A stretch of 58,773 nucleotides of DNA from Candidatus Mediterraneibacter quadrami (GCA_019120575.1 DWUU01000041.1:1-58773), one strand, 5' to 3'. Shown: positions 8,103-17,361, counted from the stretch's first letter. Notes: generated from the letters alone by a model not told the origin. Numbers and translations: made by a program.

Positions 8103-8121
8103 AAATAGAAAGGAGATTTCT

Positions 8122-9477
8122 GTGAAAAGAAAAATATGGGATTCCATGATAAAGTGGAAACAGAGTACTGACAAGAAAGCTCTTATGGTTACCGGAGCAA
8201 GACAGATCGGGAAAACATATATTATCCGGCAGTTCGCCAGAGAACAATATGAGAGTTTCGTGGAAATCAATTTTGTTGAAGATGGAAATGCAGCCAGTAT
8301 TTTTTCGGAAGTGTCAAATGTTAATGCGATTATTACGAATCTGACGGCGTATACGAAACAGACACTGGTACCGGGGAAAACCCTGATCTTTTTTGATGAG
8401 ATCCAGGAGTGTCCTGCCGCACGTACTGCAATTAAATTTCTGGTGGAAGACGGTCGGTTTGATTATGCTGAATCAGGCTCTCTCCTCGGTGTCAGTTATA
8501 AAGAAGTCAGGTCATATCCGGTAGGATTCGAAGAGACGATCCATATGTTTCCCATGGATTTTGAAGAATTCCTGTATGCGAACGGGATAAAAAAAGAAAC
8601 CGTGGAATACCTCAGAAACTGTTTTATAGAGCAGAGTCAGGTCAGTGACAGTGTGCACAGAACGGTCTGTCAGCTGTTCCGGTATTATGTGATCACAGGG
8701 GGGATGCCGGCTGCAGTACAGTGTTTTATAGACACACATGATATAAGCCGCGTTGAGAAAATCCAAAAGGATATCCTGGAATTATACCGGCAGGATATAA
8801 CAAGATACTCGAGAGAAGACAAAGCGAAGATCAGGGATATATTCGACAGGATCCCGTCAGAACTCAGTGAAAAAAATAAAAGATTTATTCTTGCAAATGT
8901 GAAAAAAACAGCAAGGATGGAGCGCTATGAAAGCGCTTTTCTGTGGTTGTGCGATGCGGGAGTTGCCCTGCCCTGTTATAACATTACAGAACCGAAAGCG
9001 CCGCTCAGTCTGAATGAAAAAAGAAATCTGATGAAATTGTATCTGGCGGATACCGGACTGCTGTGCGCCGCAAGCCTTGGTAATATTCAGTTTGAAATAC
9101 TGCAGAATCATATGGATGTAAATATGAGCGGAATCCTTGAGAATGTTTTTGCACAGATGTTTACTTCAAATGGATTCGGACTGCATTACTTTGACAGAAA
9201 GAATAAGGGGGAAGTGGACTTTGTACTCCAGAAAGGGCAGACGGTCATCCCTGTGGAAATCAAGTCCGGAAGTTCATACAGACTGCATCCGGCACTGGAT
9301 GCGTTGATGAATGTCTCCGACTGGAACCTGGAAAAAGCGTATGTTTTCTGCCAGGGGAATATAGAACAAAGAGGGGAAATTCTTTATCTCCCATGGTATA
9401 TGGCCATGTTTCTGCAACAGGAAAAACTCATAGAAAATCTTATTGTAGATGTAGATTTGAGCGGTCTTGGGTATTAG
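8122..9477 (+). CDS. ATP-binding protein, AAA_14/DUF4143 family
   Basis: A 451-residue protein of a family common in anaerobes and archaea with no firmly assigned role. Walker A is GARQIGKT (residues 25-32), Walker B is LIFFDE (about 88-93), and a sensor-like SGSLLG follows. The C-terminal DUF4143 part includes YLADTGLL and GILENVFAQMF, then KNKGEVDFVLQ and VPVEIKS-like residues (D-x-n-E-x-K), consistent with a degenerate or active restriction-endonuclease-like fold. The start is a GTG with AAGGAG 6 bp upstream. Its DNA is more AT-rich than that of neighbours and it stands alone, suggesting an acquired gene. Confidence 0.85.
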   Translation: MKRKIWDSMIKWKQSTDKKALMVTGARQIGKTYIIRQFAREQYESFVEINFVEDGNAASIFSEVSNVNAIITNLTAYTKQTLVPGKTLIFFDEIQECPAARTAIKFLVEDGRFDYAESGSLLGVSYKEVRSYPVGFEETIHMFPMDFEEFLYANGIKKETVEYLRNCFIEQSQVSDSVHRTVCQLFRYYVITGGMPAAVQCFIDTHDISRVEKIQKDILELYRQDITRYSREDKAKIRDIFDRIPSELSEKNKRFILANVKKTARMERYESAFLWLCDAGVALPCYNITEPKAPLSLNEKRNLMKLYLADTGLLCAASLGNIQFEILQNHMDVNMSGILENVFAQMFTSNGFGLHYFDRKNKGEVDFVLQKGQTVIPVEIKSGSSYRLHPALDALMNVSDWNLEKAYVFCQGNIEQRGEILYLPWYMAMFLQQEKLIENLIVDVDLSGLGY

Positions 9478-9536
9478 ATGGTTTATTTCTGTATTTATTA
9501 GTATAAGGCTGAAAAAGAAGAAAGGATGTATATTTT

Positions 9537-10745
9537 ATGAAATACGATTTTAAAAGCATCATGGACAGACACGGAATGGATGCAATCGCCGTGGACGGCA
9601 TCGGTGGAGAAAACGGATATGCCGCGGCGCCGAAGCCGGGATTTGATATTATCCCTATGTGGGTGGCGGATATGAACTTCCCGACTGTCCCGACCATCCC
9701 GGAAGCGATTATAAACCGGGCAAAACACCCGGCCTATGGGTATTTTGATATGCGCGATGAATATTACGATTCGATCATCCGATGGCAGGAAAAGAGAAAC
9801 GGCGTGAAAGATCTCGGGCGTGCATGCATCGGATATGAAAACGGTGTGCTGGGCGGGGTGATCAGTGCCCTGAACGTATTCTGCTCGAAGGGGGACAAGG
9901 TGCTCCTGCATACCCCGACTTATATCGGATTTACGGGTGCACTGGGGAATAATGGCTACGAGATGGTGCTCAGTCCGCTGAAAAAGGATCCGGATAATAT
10001 ATGGCGCATGGATTTTGAGGATATGGAGGAGAAGATCAGAAAAGAAAAGATCCATGCAGCAGTGTTCTGTTCCCCGCATAATCCGTGCGGACGCGTGTGG
10101 GAACGATGGGAGCTGGAGAAGGCGATGGAACTGTTCCGGAAGTACGATGTGTATGTAGTTTCGGATGAGATCTGGTCAGATATCATCCTTGCCGGGCATC
10201 ATCATATCCCGACGCAGTCGGTCAGCGAAGAGGCAAGGATGAGAACAGTGGCCATGTATGCGCCGAGCAAGACATTTAATCTGGCCGGACTGGTCGGCAG
10301 CTATCACATTATTTATAATCCGTGGATAAGGGACCGGGTTATGAAGGAATCCTCCCTCTGTCATTATAATGATGCGAACGTGCTCAGCATGCATGCGCTG
10401 ATGGGTGCGTACCGGCAGGAAGGGGAAGAGTGGGTCGATGAGCTGTGCGCTGTGATCACGGAAAACGTGGAGTATGCCTGCGATCATATTGAAAAGCATT
10501 ATCCGGGTGTAACCGTGTCGAGACCGCAGGGAACCTACATGCTGTTCCTGGATTGTGAGGAGTGGTGCAGATCTCATGATATGACACTGGAAGAACTGGA
10601 GAAGGCAGGATGGGATGTGGGAGTGATCTGGCAGGACGGCAAAATGTTCCATGGGGAGTATTCAATCCGGATGAACCTTGCCCTGCCGCTTTCAAGGGTC
10701 AAAGAAGCGTTCCGAAGGCTGGATGAGTACGTATTTCTAAAGTAA
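9537..10745 (+). CDS. PatB/MalY-type PLP aminotransferase (cystathionine beta-lyase)
   Basis: A 402-residue fold-type I PLP enzyme. The opening (MKYDF, then PMWVADMNFP) is characteristic of the MalY/PatB group of C-S beta-lyases, which cleave cystathionine or cysteine conjugates. The PLP-binding lysine lies in APSKTFNLAGL, with SPHNPCGRVW and VVSDEIWSDI forming the cofactor pocket. Length fits the family. It is monocistronic, with its own terminator. The natural substrate is not known. Confidence 0.88.
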   Translation: MKYDFKSIMDRHGMDAIAVDGIGGENGYAAAPKPGFDIIPMWVADMNFPTVPTIPEAIINRAKHPAYGYFDMRDEYYDSIIRWQEKRNGVKDLGRACIGYENGVLGGVISALNVFCSKGDKVLLHTPTYIGFTGALGNNGYEMVLSPLKKDPDNIWRMDFEDMEEKIRKEKIHAAVFCSPHNPCGRVWERWELEKAMELFRKYDVYVVSDEIWSDIILAGHHHIPTQSVSEEARMRTVAMYAPSKTFNLAGLVGSYHIIYNPWIRDRVMKESSLCHYNDANVLSMHALMGAYRQEGEEWVDELCAVITENVEYACDHIEKHYPGVTVSRPQGTYMLFLDCEEWCRSHDMTLEELEKAGWDVGVIWQDGKMFHGEYSIRMNLALPLSRVKEAFRRLDEYVFLK

Positions 10746-10770
10746 AGCAGGATATATCAGATGAGGAAGG

Positions 10771-10810
10771 ACTCTCTTCTGGAATTTTGTTCCGGAAGAG
10801 AGTTCTTTTA
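10771..10810 (+). terminator. Intrinsic terminator after the PatB-like gene
   Basis: A 14-bp stem with one G-U pair (10771-10784 with 10790-10803) is followed by TCTTTTA. Confidence 0.75.
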
Positions 10811-10900
10811 TGCTTAGGTGAAAATAATTAGACGATTTTACAGTTTTTGAAATGCTTTTGTCTATATCTTTTATCCCCTGTAAAGTACGATAAAACCGGA

Positions 10901-11746
10901 TCAGGAAAGATCCTGTGCCACATGGAATAGCTTCCGGTATTTTTTCGCGGGATATCCGGCGGATTTTTTGAAAACGCGGCAGAAATAGTTATAGTCGTCA
11001 AATCCGACATCCGCGGCAATCTCAGTGATGCTTTTATCGGTATCGCGCAGCAGTTCTTTGGCTCTGTCTATGCGCAGCTGCCGGATATATTCGGCGATTC
11101 CGGTCCCAAGATATTTGCTGCACTCGATATAGAGCTTGCTCCGGCTGATCCCGAGAGCAGCGGCTACCGTATCGACATCGAGCGGATCGGACAGATGGGA
11201 GAGCAGATATCCGCGCAGCTTTTCCGTGAAGTTCTGGCTGCGGAACGCTACGGTTTCGTTGGACAGGGTATAGGATGTAAAAGCCTGCATGATCGTGCCG
11301 GCGGCCCGGATCTGGCGGATCGCTTTGAGCGGAATATCATTTATGGATGAGGGAAGCGTTACATCGTACTGCTTTACGTACCGCTGCAGTCTGGATCTGA
11401 GTTCAGGATGCGAGTCAGCCACACCGATCTGTCCGAACATCAGATAGCCAATGATGATATGGTTCGAGATCAGTGGAACGGCAGCCTCGATCAGACCTGC
11501 ATGGCACTGATACAGGATCAGCTTTTTCTGGCTGTCGCATTCATGGAAAGAGTGAAGATCGCTTTCCGTACATTTCCGGCAGAGTTCCGGATGCTGTTTG
11601 ATCGCGGAACAGAAGGCGCAGTCGTTTTCCGGCCATGAAAGGAGCTGGCGGTACTCATCGTCATAGAGGACGACCCGGATGCCGGTCAGTATGTAAAAGT
11701 CTTTCATAAGTTTTAACAGCTGATCATAATTGAACTCCAGCTTCAT
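10901..11746 (-). CDS. AraC-family regulator with PocR sensory domain
   Basis: A 281-residue regulator. Residues about 5-165 form a PocR domain: a cysteine cluster is visible around CAFCSAIKQHPELCRKC, followed by HAGLIEAAVPL and GYLMFGQI. Residues about 180-280 are a double helix-turn-helix AraC domain ending in VGFDDYNYFCRVFKKSAGYPAKKYRK. I chose the ATG at 11746 because GGAGGG precedes it; an upstream in-frame start lacks homology. It is divergent from the truncated DUF4432 gene and the aldolase, which it probably controls or once controlled. Confidence 0.88.
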   Translation of the reverse strand: MKLEFNYDQLLKLMKDFYILTGIRVVLYDDEYRQLLSWPENDCAFCSAIKQHPELCRKCTESDLHSFHECDSQKKLILYQCHAGLIEAAVPLISNHIIIGYLMFGQIGVADSHPELRSRLQRYVKQYDVTLPSSINDIPLKAIRQIRAAGTIMQAFTSYTLSNETVAFRSQNFTEKLRGYLLSHLSDPLDVDTVAAALGISRSKLYIECSKYLGTGIAEYIRQLRIDRAKELLRDTDKSITEIAADVGFDDYNYFCRVFKKSAGYPAKKYRKLFHVAQDLS

Positions 11747-11777
11747 ATTAATGATCCCTCCACATGGTTGAAACAGA

Positions 11778-12299
11778 TTGGAGCTATATAGAAAAAGAGT
11801 AACATATATAGATAGGATCTGCGATGTGATCGAAAATACCGGTGACAGGGAAGAAGGGATAGAAATCCTGTACCACATGAATATGGGATATCCGCTTCTG
11901 GACGAGGACAGTGTGATCGATATTCCGTCTTCGGAAGTCAAACCCCGCGACGATCATGCGGCGGAGGATATTGCGAACTGGAATCAGATCATCAGGCCGG
12001 AGGCGGGATATGTGGAGCGGTGCTATTATCACAGGTTCCCGGACCGGAAGGGAAGGGCGGCGATCTGGCAGCCCAAGCTGGGACAGGGGCTTGAGATCAC
12101 CTTTGACGCAGGAGAACTGGATGGATTCGTGGAGTGGAAGATGATGGGAGTCCGCGACTATGTACTGGGACTGGAGTGCGGCAACTGCTACCCGGACGGG
12201 CGCGATGTAATGCGCCGGACGGGAATGTTGAAACAGCTGGCTCCGGGAGCGAAAAAGGAGTATTGCATGACTGTAAGAATGCTGGATTCCTGGAAATGA
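11778..12299 (+). pseudogene. 5'-truncated DUF4432 (aldose-epimerase-like) gene
   Basis: The 173 residues correspond to the C-terminal half of DUF4432 proteins, which are galactose-mutarotase-like and usually about 330-350 residues long. Recognisable parts are GIEILYHMNMGYPLLDE and the end from KLGQGLEITFDAGELD to ECGNCYPDGR. The frame opens after a stop at 11769-11771 with only a TTG, no ribosome binding site, and the PocR-AraC gene starting 31 bp upstream on the other strand. The N-terminal half is therefore missing. The remaining frame is intact, so a recent deletion or a retained short form are both possible. Confidence 0.7.
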
Positions 12300-12333
12300 T
12301 CCGGCTGTTTCAGAAGAACAGGAGGAAGAAAAG

Positions 12334-13254
12334 ATGTTAGTGACACTGAGGCAGATCTTAAATCTGTGTGAAGCAAAAAAATGTGCGGTCGGTTCGTTTA
12401 ATACGCCCAATCTTGAGGCTGTGATGGCAGTTATCGGGGCAGCCGAGGAACTGGACGTGCCGGTGATCATCCAGCACGCCCAGGCGCATGAGGAGATCAT
12501 GCCGCTTGACGTGATCGGACCGATTATGCTGGAGATGGCGAAAAAAGCAAAAGTACCGGTATGCGTGCACCTGGATCATGGTGAGACGCTGGAATATGTA
12601 TGCAGAGCCCTGGATCTCGGGTTTACATCCGTAATGTATGACGGTTCTGTACTTCCGTTTGAGGAGAATCTTGCCAATACGCAGATGGTCGTGTCTTTTG
12701 CAAAGCAGACCGGGGCATCCGTGGAGGCAGAGATCGGATGTATGGGAAAACGCGAGACAGGAAGCGGTTCGGCCGGAGCGGGCGCGGATCCGGAGAAGAT
12801 TTATACTGATCCGGATCAGGCGAAAATATTCGTGGATGCAACGGGCATTGATGCACTGGCATGCTCTTTCGGCACGACCCACGGAGTATACTTAAGCGCA
12901 CCGAAGCTTGATTTTACCGTGGTGGAAAGAGTGCGGCAGAAAGCGGATATCCCGGTCGTTATGCATGGCGGTTCCGGCGTGAGCGATGCGGATTTCCGCA
13001 AGGCGATCCGAAGCGGAGTGCGCAAGGTCAATTACTATACCTATATGGCTATGGCGGGCGGCGAGGAGATCGCCAGCCAGTTCCAGATGGGATGCATTCC
13101 GGTAGAGCGGGAAGGAAAAAGATATAAATACTGCTATTCCCTTATAGAAAGCGATAAAGATACACCGATCATGTATCACGATATCGTACAATGGGGAACA
13201 AAAGCCATGAAAGAGAACTGTAAGAAAGCGATGAAAGTGTTTGCGATGAAGTGA
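12334..13254 (+). CDS. Class II fructose-bisphosphate (ketose-bisphosphate) aldolase
   Basis: A 306-residue Zn-dependent aldolase that splits or joins ketose bisphosphates. The catalytic Asp and first Zn ligand are in VCVHLDHGE (Asp81, His82). Further signatures are EAEIGCMG, SFGTTHGVY and VMHGGSGVSD, which carry Zn and phosphate ligands, and the phosphate loop ends near VRKVNYYT. AGGAGG lies 8 bp upstream. The neighbourhood (PocR-AraC, DUF4432 remnant) points to a sugar or polyol catabolic operon rather than core glycolysis; tagatose- or fructose-bisphosphate specificity cannot be decided. Confidence 0.88.
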   Translation: MLVTLRQILNLCEAKKCAVGSFNTPNLEAVMAVIGAAEELDVPVIIQHAQAHEEIMPLDVIGPIMLEMAKKAKVPVCVHLDHGETLEYVCRALDLGFTSVMYDGSVLPFEENLANTQMVVSFAKQTGASVEAEIGCMGKRETGSGSAGAGADPEKIYTDPDQAKIFVDATGIDALACSFGTTHGVYLSAPKLDFTVVERVRQKADIPVVMHGGSGVSDADFRKAIRSGVRKVNYYTYMAMAGGEEIASQFQMGCIPVEREGKRYKYCYSLIESDKDTPIMYHDIVQWGTKAMKENCKKAMKVFAMK

Positions 13255-13272
13255 TAGGCTCCGCAGACTTGC

Positions 13273-13320
13273 GCCTCCTTTCCGGACGTAGTAAAATGAA
13301 ACTACATCTGGGAGGGAGGC
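13273..13320 (+). terminator. 20-bp hairpin: aldolase terminator and/or mask of the next ribosome binding site
   Basis: Bases 13273-13292 pair with 13301-13320 (mostly Watson-Crick, some G-U) around an 8-nt loop, followed by ATTTTATATTTT. It can end aldolase transcripts. Its right arm also contains GGAGGGAGG, the only ribosome binding site of the hydrolase that starts at 13331. Confidence 0.65.
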
Positions 13321-13330
13321 ATTTTATATT

Positions 13331-14293
13331 TTGAATAAACCTGTACAGGCGCTTCTGCAGGTTCTTTCCTACGGCGGCATTGACGTGGAGTCAGCCCGCT
13401 GGATCGCGGATCTGAAGAAGCTGGATCCCATGCGGATCTTCTGGAAAAAACTGGATACAGAAGTATACAATCAGGACCATCAGGTTCCGGTCCGGCTGTA
13501 TTTTCCTGATGAGGCCTCCATGGAGGCGGGCAACGAAAATGTTCCGGTCATCCTGTTCTTCCACGGCGGCGGCTGGACAACTGAGAGCGTGGAGACTTAT
13601 GACCGGGTGTGTGCACGGATGGCGCAGTCCATCGGCCGGCTGGTCGTGTCGGTGGAGTACAGGCTGGCGCCGGAATACCGTTTCCCTGTGGGATTCGAGG
13701 ACTGCTATGCGGCGGCAAAGGCCCTCTACGGCGGGGAACTTCTGCCGGGCGTTGATGCAGAGCAGATCACCATCATGGGAGACAGCGCCGGAGGCAATCT
13801 GGCGGCAGCTGTCTGCATGCGCGCGAGAGATACGGGAGACTTCGCACCAAAATGCCAGATCCTGATCTATCCGGCGCTGAACAACTGTTATACAGAAGAG
13901 TCGCCATATGAGTCTGTGAGGACCAATGGAACGGGATATCTGCTGACCAGCGAGAAGATGGAGGATTATCTGAAGCTGTATGAGCGTACTTCGGAAGACC
14001 GGCGGGATCCGTATTTTTCTCCGCTCTGTGCGGAAGATTATTCCCGGCTTCCGGATACACTGATCCTGACGGCGGAGTTTGATCCCCTGAGAGATGAGGG
14101 GGAAGAATATGGAAGAAGGATGCGCAAGGCCGGCTGCAGGGTGCATACGGAGCGGATCAGCGGAGCGCTGCACGGGTATTTTGCCCTTGGGATCGGCCAT
14201 CTGTATGTACAGGAAAGCTTCCGCCATATCAACCGGTTCCTGGCAGTTGAACAGGCGCTGTCAGCGGAGACAGGAAAAGAGGGGGAGGAATGA
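13331..14293 (+). CDS. Alpha/beta hydrolase, hormone-sensitive-lipase (HSL/GDXG) type
   Basis: A 320-residue HSL-family carboxylester hydrolase. The oxyanion motif HGGG occurs in FFHGGGWT, the nucleophile is in GDSAGGN, the acid is likely Asp in EFDPLRDEG, and the base is His in GALHGYF. There is no signal peptide, so it is cytoplasmic. The start appears to be TTG at 13331, about 10 bp from GGAGG. Its stop codon overlaps the start of the next gene (ATGA), so the two are translationally coupled. HSL enzymes prefer short acyl esters. Confidence 0.88.
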   Translation: MNKPVQALLQVLSYGGIDVESARWIADLKKLDPMRIFWKKLDTEVYNQDHQVPVRLYFPDEASMEAGNENVPVILFFHGGGWTTESVETYDRVCARMAQSIGRLVVSVEYRLAPEYRFPVGFEDCYAAAKALYGGELLPGVDAEQITIMGDSAGGNLAAAVCMRARDTGDFAPKCQILIYPALNNCYTEESPYESVRTNGTGYLLTSEKMEDYLKLYERTSEDRRDPYFSPLCAEDYSRLPDTLILTAEFDPLRDEGEEYGRRMRKAGCRVHTERISGALHGYFALGIGHLYVQESFRHINRFLAVEQALSAETGKEGEE

Positions 14294-16113
14294 TGAAAGA
14301 GCGGAAGAAAAAGCGGCCGGGCCGCTGGAGGAAACTGGATAACGCAGCACAGGCATTCCCGGCAGCGACAGGGAAGAAAGACTCCCGGGTATTCCGTTTC
14401 TACTGTATGCTGCGGGAAGAGATCGACAGGGACAGACTGCAGCGGGCGCTTGATGAAACGCTGGAGAAATATCCGCTTTTCCGTTCGGTGCTGAGAAAAG
14501 GACTGTTCTGGTTTTATATGGAGCCAAGGCAGATCCCGGCAGAGGTAAAACCGGAAGACCGGCCGCCGTGCAGCCGGATCTATGAACCGGATCGGAAGAG
14601 TCTGCTCTTTCAGGTATCCTGTTATAAGAACAGGATCAATCTGGAGGTTTTCCACGGACTGACAGACGGGACCGGAGCCATGCAGTTCCTGAAGGAACTG
14701 GTGCAGAATTACCTGGCGCTTACGTACCCGGACCGGGAATTTTCGGAACCGGACGGCGGAGCGAAGCTTACGGAGAGCGACTATGAGGAAGACAGTTTCT
14801 CGCAATATTATACAGGAAAGAAAAGCCGCGGACAGAAGAGCCGCAGAGCGTTTCAGCTGAAAGGAGAACGGCTGGAGCAGTCGGAGATGGAGATCACGGA
14901 GCTGATCCTTTCCGCATCGGAAGTCCACCGGAAAGCGCGGGAATACGGAGTGTCGGTGACGGCTTATCTGGCGGCGGTGTTTCTTTATTCTATCTATGAG
15001 GAAATGCCCAAAAGCGGGCTGAAGAAGCCGGCGTCCCTTATGATCCCGGTGAACCTGAGGAGCTTCTTTCCGTCCGGATCCATGACGAATTTCTGGAGCT
15101 GGATCGAGACGGCTTATGATTTCAGAGAGGATACGACGCTGGAAGACGTTCTTGCGCAGATGAAGAAAGAGTTTGCAAAAGACGCGCTCCGGGAGGAAAT
15201 ATCCGGTCGGATGAACGACCTGGTCCGTCTGGAGAAAAATATATTCCTGCGGGCGGTGCCCCTGGAGATCAAGAACCTGTTCCTGCTGGCGGGAACAACG
15301 CTGGGCGGACGGAGCGTCACCGCTGTGTATTCGAATATCGGACGGATCCAGATGCCGCCGGAATATGAGGACTGTATTGAGCGCTTCGGATTTTTCGCCA
15401 GTACAGACAAGATGCAGATGTGTTCCAGTTCTTACGGGGATACGCTGGTCCTGGGGCTGACTTCAAAGATCATCGATCCGAATATATGCCGGAATTTCAT
15501 CCGGATCCTGGAATCGGAGGGGATCACATGCCGGGTTGAGGAAAATGATTTTCCGGGATATCATGAAGAACCGTCCCGGACGGCGCTGACGGGACTTAAG
15601 ATCTTTTCTTTTACCTGTACGGCGGCTGTAGTGATCTGCTGGATGCTCAATTATATCCTGTCGTTCGGGACCTGGTGGGCGGGTTATGTGACGGCCGGAG
15701 TATTCTGCACCTGGCTGCTGGTCATGGTGGGATACCGCAAACGGAAAAATCCGCTGAAGAATGGAATGTGGCAGCTGGTCATTGTTTCGGTCGGGGCGGT
15801 GCTCTGGGATGTGTTTACCGGCTGGAAAGGCTGGTCTGTGGATTATGTGTTCCCGCTGGCATCTATTGTCAACACCCTGTCCATGGTGATCATTGCTGCG
15901 GCGGGGAAGATGGAAACGGCGGAATACCTTTTTTATCTTGTGCAGGCGGGAGCCTGCGGGCTGATCCCGTTCATCCTGCTTCTTGCAGGCGTGGCGGTGC
16001 TGCCGTATCCGTCGGTGATCTGTTCGGGATTAAGCCTTCTGTTCCTGATCGGCCTGGTGCTTTTTAAGTGGAAAGATTTTATACGCGAACTGCAGAAAAA
16101 ATTCCGTGTCTGA
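14290..16113 (+). CDS. Condensation/alcohol-acetyltransferase-fold protein fused to a membrane domain (DUF6320-like)
   Basis: A 607-residue two-part protein. Residues about 1-420 have the chloramphenicol-acetyltransferase/condensation fold, with the active-site motif HxxxDG seen as FHGLTDG and a later MIPVNLRSFFP segment. Residues about 440-600 hold five or six membrane segments, as in DUF6320. The protein probably transfers acyl groups at the membrane, but no substrate is known. It overlaps the HSL hydrolase by 4 bp; a coupled acyltransferase and esterase could make and remove the same ester. Start at 14290 or the adjacent ATG at 14293. Confidence 0.75.
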   Translation: MMKERKKKRPGRWRKLDNAAQAFPAATGKKDSRVFRFYCMLREEIDRDRLQRALDETLEKYPLFRSVLRKGLFWFYMEPRQIPAEVKPEDRPPCSRIYEPDRKSLLFQVSCYKNRINLEVFHGLTDGTGAMQFLKELVQNYLALTYPDREFSEPDGGAKLTESDYEEDSFSQYYTGKKSRGQKSRRAFQLKGERLEQSEMEITELILSASEVHRKAREYGVSVTAYLAAVFLYSIYEEMPKSGLKKPASLMIPVNLRSFFPSGSMTNFWSWIETAYDFREDTTLEDVLAQMKKEFAKDALREEISGRMNDLVRLEKNIFLRAVPLEIKNLFLLAGTTLGGRSVTAVYSNIGRIQMPPEYEDCIERFGFFASTDKMQMCSSSYGDTLVLGLTSKIIDPNICRNFIRILESEGITCRVEENDFPGYHEEPSRTALTGLKIFSFTCTAAVVICWMLNYILSFGTWWAGYVTAGVFCTWLLVMVGYRKRKNPLKNGMWQLVIVSVGAVLWDVFTGWKGWSVDYVFPLASIVNTLSMVIIAAAGKMETAEYLFYLVQAGACGLIPFILLLAGVAVLPYPSVICSGLSLLFLIGLVLFKWKDFIRELQKKFRV

Positions 16114-16140
16114 CTTCAGAGCCAGATACGGAATTTTTTT
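16095..16140 (+). terminator. Intrinsic terminator overlapping the end of the condensation-fold gene
   Basis: AAAAAATTCCGT and its complement ACGGAATTTTTTT (through 16139) form a stem with an inner extension and a T-run. The gene's stop codon lies within the hairpin. Confidence 0.8.
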
Positions 16141-16165
16141 GTCGTCTGTCTGTGTGCGGCGGATA

Positions 16166-16954
16166 TCAGTCCAGTCCTGCCAGAACATCCTCCAGCACTT
16201 CCTCCACGGAATCCGTCACATATTTCGCATGTCCGGCGATGCCCGGCGCGGCGTTTGACATGGCGTAGCCGTATCCGGCCAGTTCCAGCATCTCGATGTC
16301 ATTGTACTGGTCGCCGAAGGCCATGCATTCTTCCGGCTTCACGCCGAAGAGGTCGAGGAAAGCCTGGAGGCCGGTGCCTTTATTGTAGCCGGGAACGATG
16401 AAGTCGATCCAGATATTTCCGGAGGTGACGACCTTGAGTTGATCGGAATATTTTCCCTGCAGTTCTTTAAGATAGCTGTGGACGTCGTGTGATTTCATGT
16501 TGGCAACGGCGATCTTGAGGAAAGGTCCTTTGATCTTTGTGATGTCCTCGACGATCTCGGTCGTGTTTTTCATGACATTTACGATATGGTTTACAAATTC
16601 CGGACAGCGGTCCTCGATCAGGCAGGTGTCCTCCCTGGAGACGACGATCTCGTAGTCCGGGTTTTTCTTGATGTCGCGCATGATCCGGTAGGCAAGGTCA
16701 TCCGGGATGATCCCCCGGGAAATGACTTCGCCCCGGTGGATGCACAGGGAGCCGTTCTCCGCGATATAGGAGATCTCATCCTTAATGGGGGCGAAGAGCC
16801 GCCGCTCATTGTCGTACTGTCTTCCGCTGGCCGCGATGAAATGCACTCCTTTCAGGGTGAGCGCGTGGATCAGTTCGATGGTGCGCGGCGTCAGCTGCTG
16901 TGCGCCGTTGTGGAGAAGCGTACCGTCCAGGTCGCTTGCGATCAGTCTGATCAT
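16166..16954 (-). CDS. Cof-type HAD-superfamily sugar phosphatase
   Basis: A 262-residue HAD hydrolase of the Cof/IIB subfamily, which dephosphorylates sugar phosphates and cofactors. Motif I is DLDGTLL at residues 8-14, motif II is the Ser in AASGR, motif III Lys lies around KGTGLQ, and motif IV is FGDQYNDIEML. The cap domain is central, as expected. The ATG at 16954 has GAGAGGA upstream; longer in-frame extensions run into the repeat element and are not coding. Convergent with the preceding operon. Confidence 0.9.
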   Translation of the reverse strand: MIRLIASDLDGTLLHNGAQQLTPRTIELIHALTLKGVHFIAASGRQYDNERRLFAPIKDEISYIAENGSLCIHRGEVISRGIIPDDLAYRIMRDIKKNPDYEIVVSREDTCLIEDRCPEFVNHIVNVMKNTTEIVEDITKIKGPFLKIAVANMKSHDVHSYLKELQGKYSDQLKVVTSGNIWIDFIVPGYNKGTGLQAFLDLFGVKPEECMAFGDQYNDIEMLELAGYGYAMSNAAPGIAGHAKYVTDSVEEVLEDVLAGLD

Positions 16955-17014
16955 ATTCTTGGTCCTCTCTTTATCTGTATTGTTATTTCGTATTATCTGT
17001 TTTAAACCAGAACA

Positions 17015-17291
17015 AGCGTCAGTGTGCAAGGGGCAACACGCTCCAAACCGCGTAATTTCGTTGATTTTCTGCGTTATCCTCAATCGGCGTACGTCCAGTA
17101 CGCCTCTATCGTCTGCCTTGAAAATTAACGAAATTCCTGCGGTTGGAGTCTTTGAGTCGTGAAGGTGATGATTTGGGCTCCTTCAAGGCACTTGATCGAC
17201 GCGTACAGAGATGTACGCGGAGGGAAAGTAACACAGAAGGAGTCCAAATCAACCCTTCAACGACCGTATTGTCCCCTTGTACACTGACGCT
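17015..17291. repeat. 277-bp cruciform-like palindromic element
   Basis: The ends form a 25-26 bp near-perfect inverted repeat (17015-17039 with 17266-17291). Between them stand two long hairpins. Arm 1 pairs 17041-17069 with 17120-17148 and has an apical GGCGTAC/GTACGCC hairpin (17086-17104). Arm 2 pairs 17156-17184 with 17236-17264 and has an apical CGCGTAC/GTACGCG hairpin (17200-17219). The whole can fold as a three-way junction. No open reading frame of note. A mobile palindromic repeat or a structured RNA are both possible. Confidence 0.75.
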
Positions 17292-17361
17292 AGTATAACG
17301 GAAAACGGTCTGTGCGTAAAGTGACGCAATTACTAAAATTTGTGTAACAAAAAAGAAATAC

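Noticed and set aside
16955..17083. N-terminal extension of the Cof-type phosphatase
   Set aside because: The HAD motif should be close to the start, and the extension is encoded by the upstream AT-rich leader and palindromic element.
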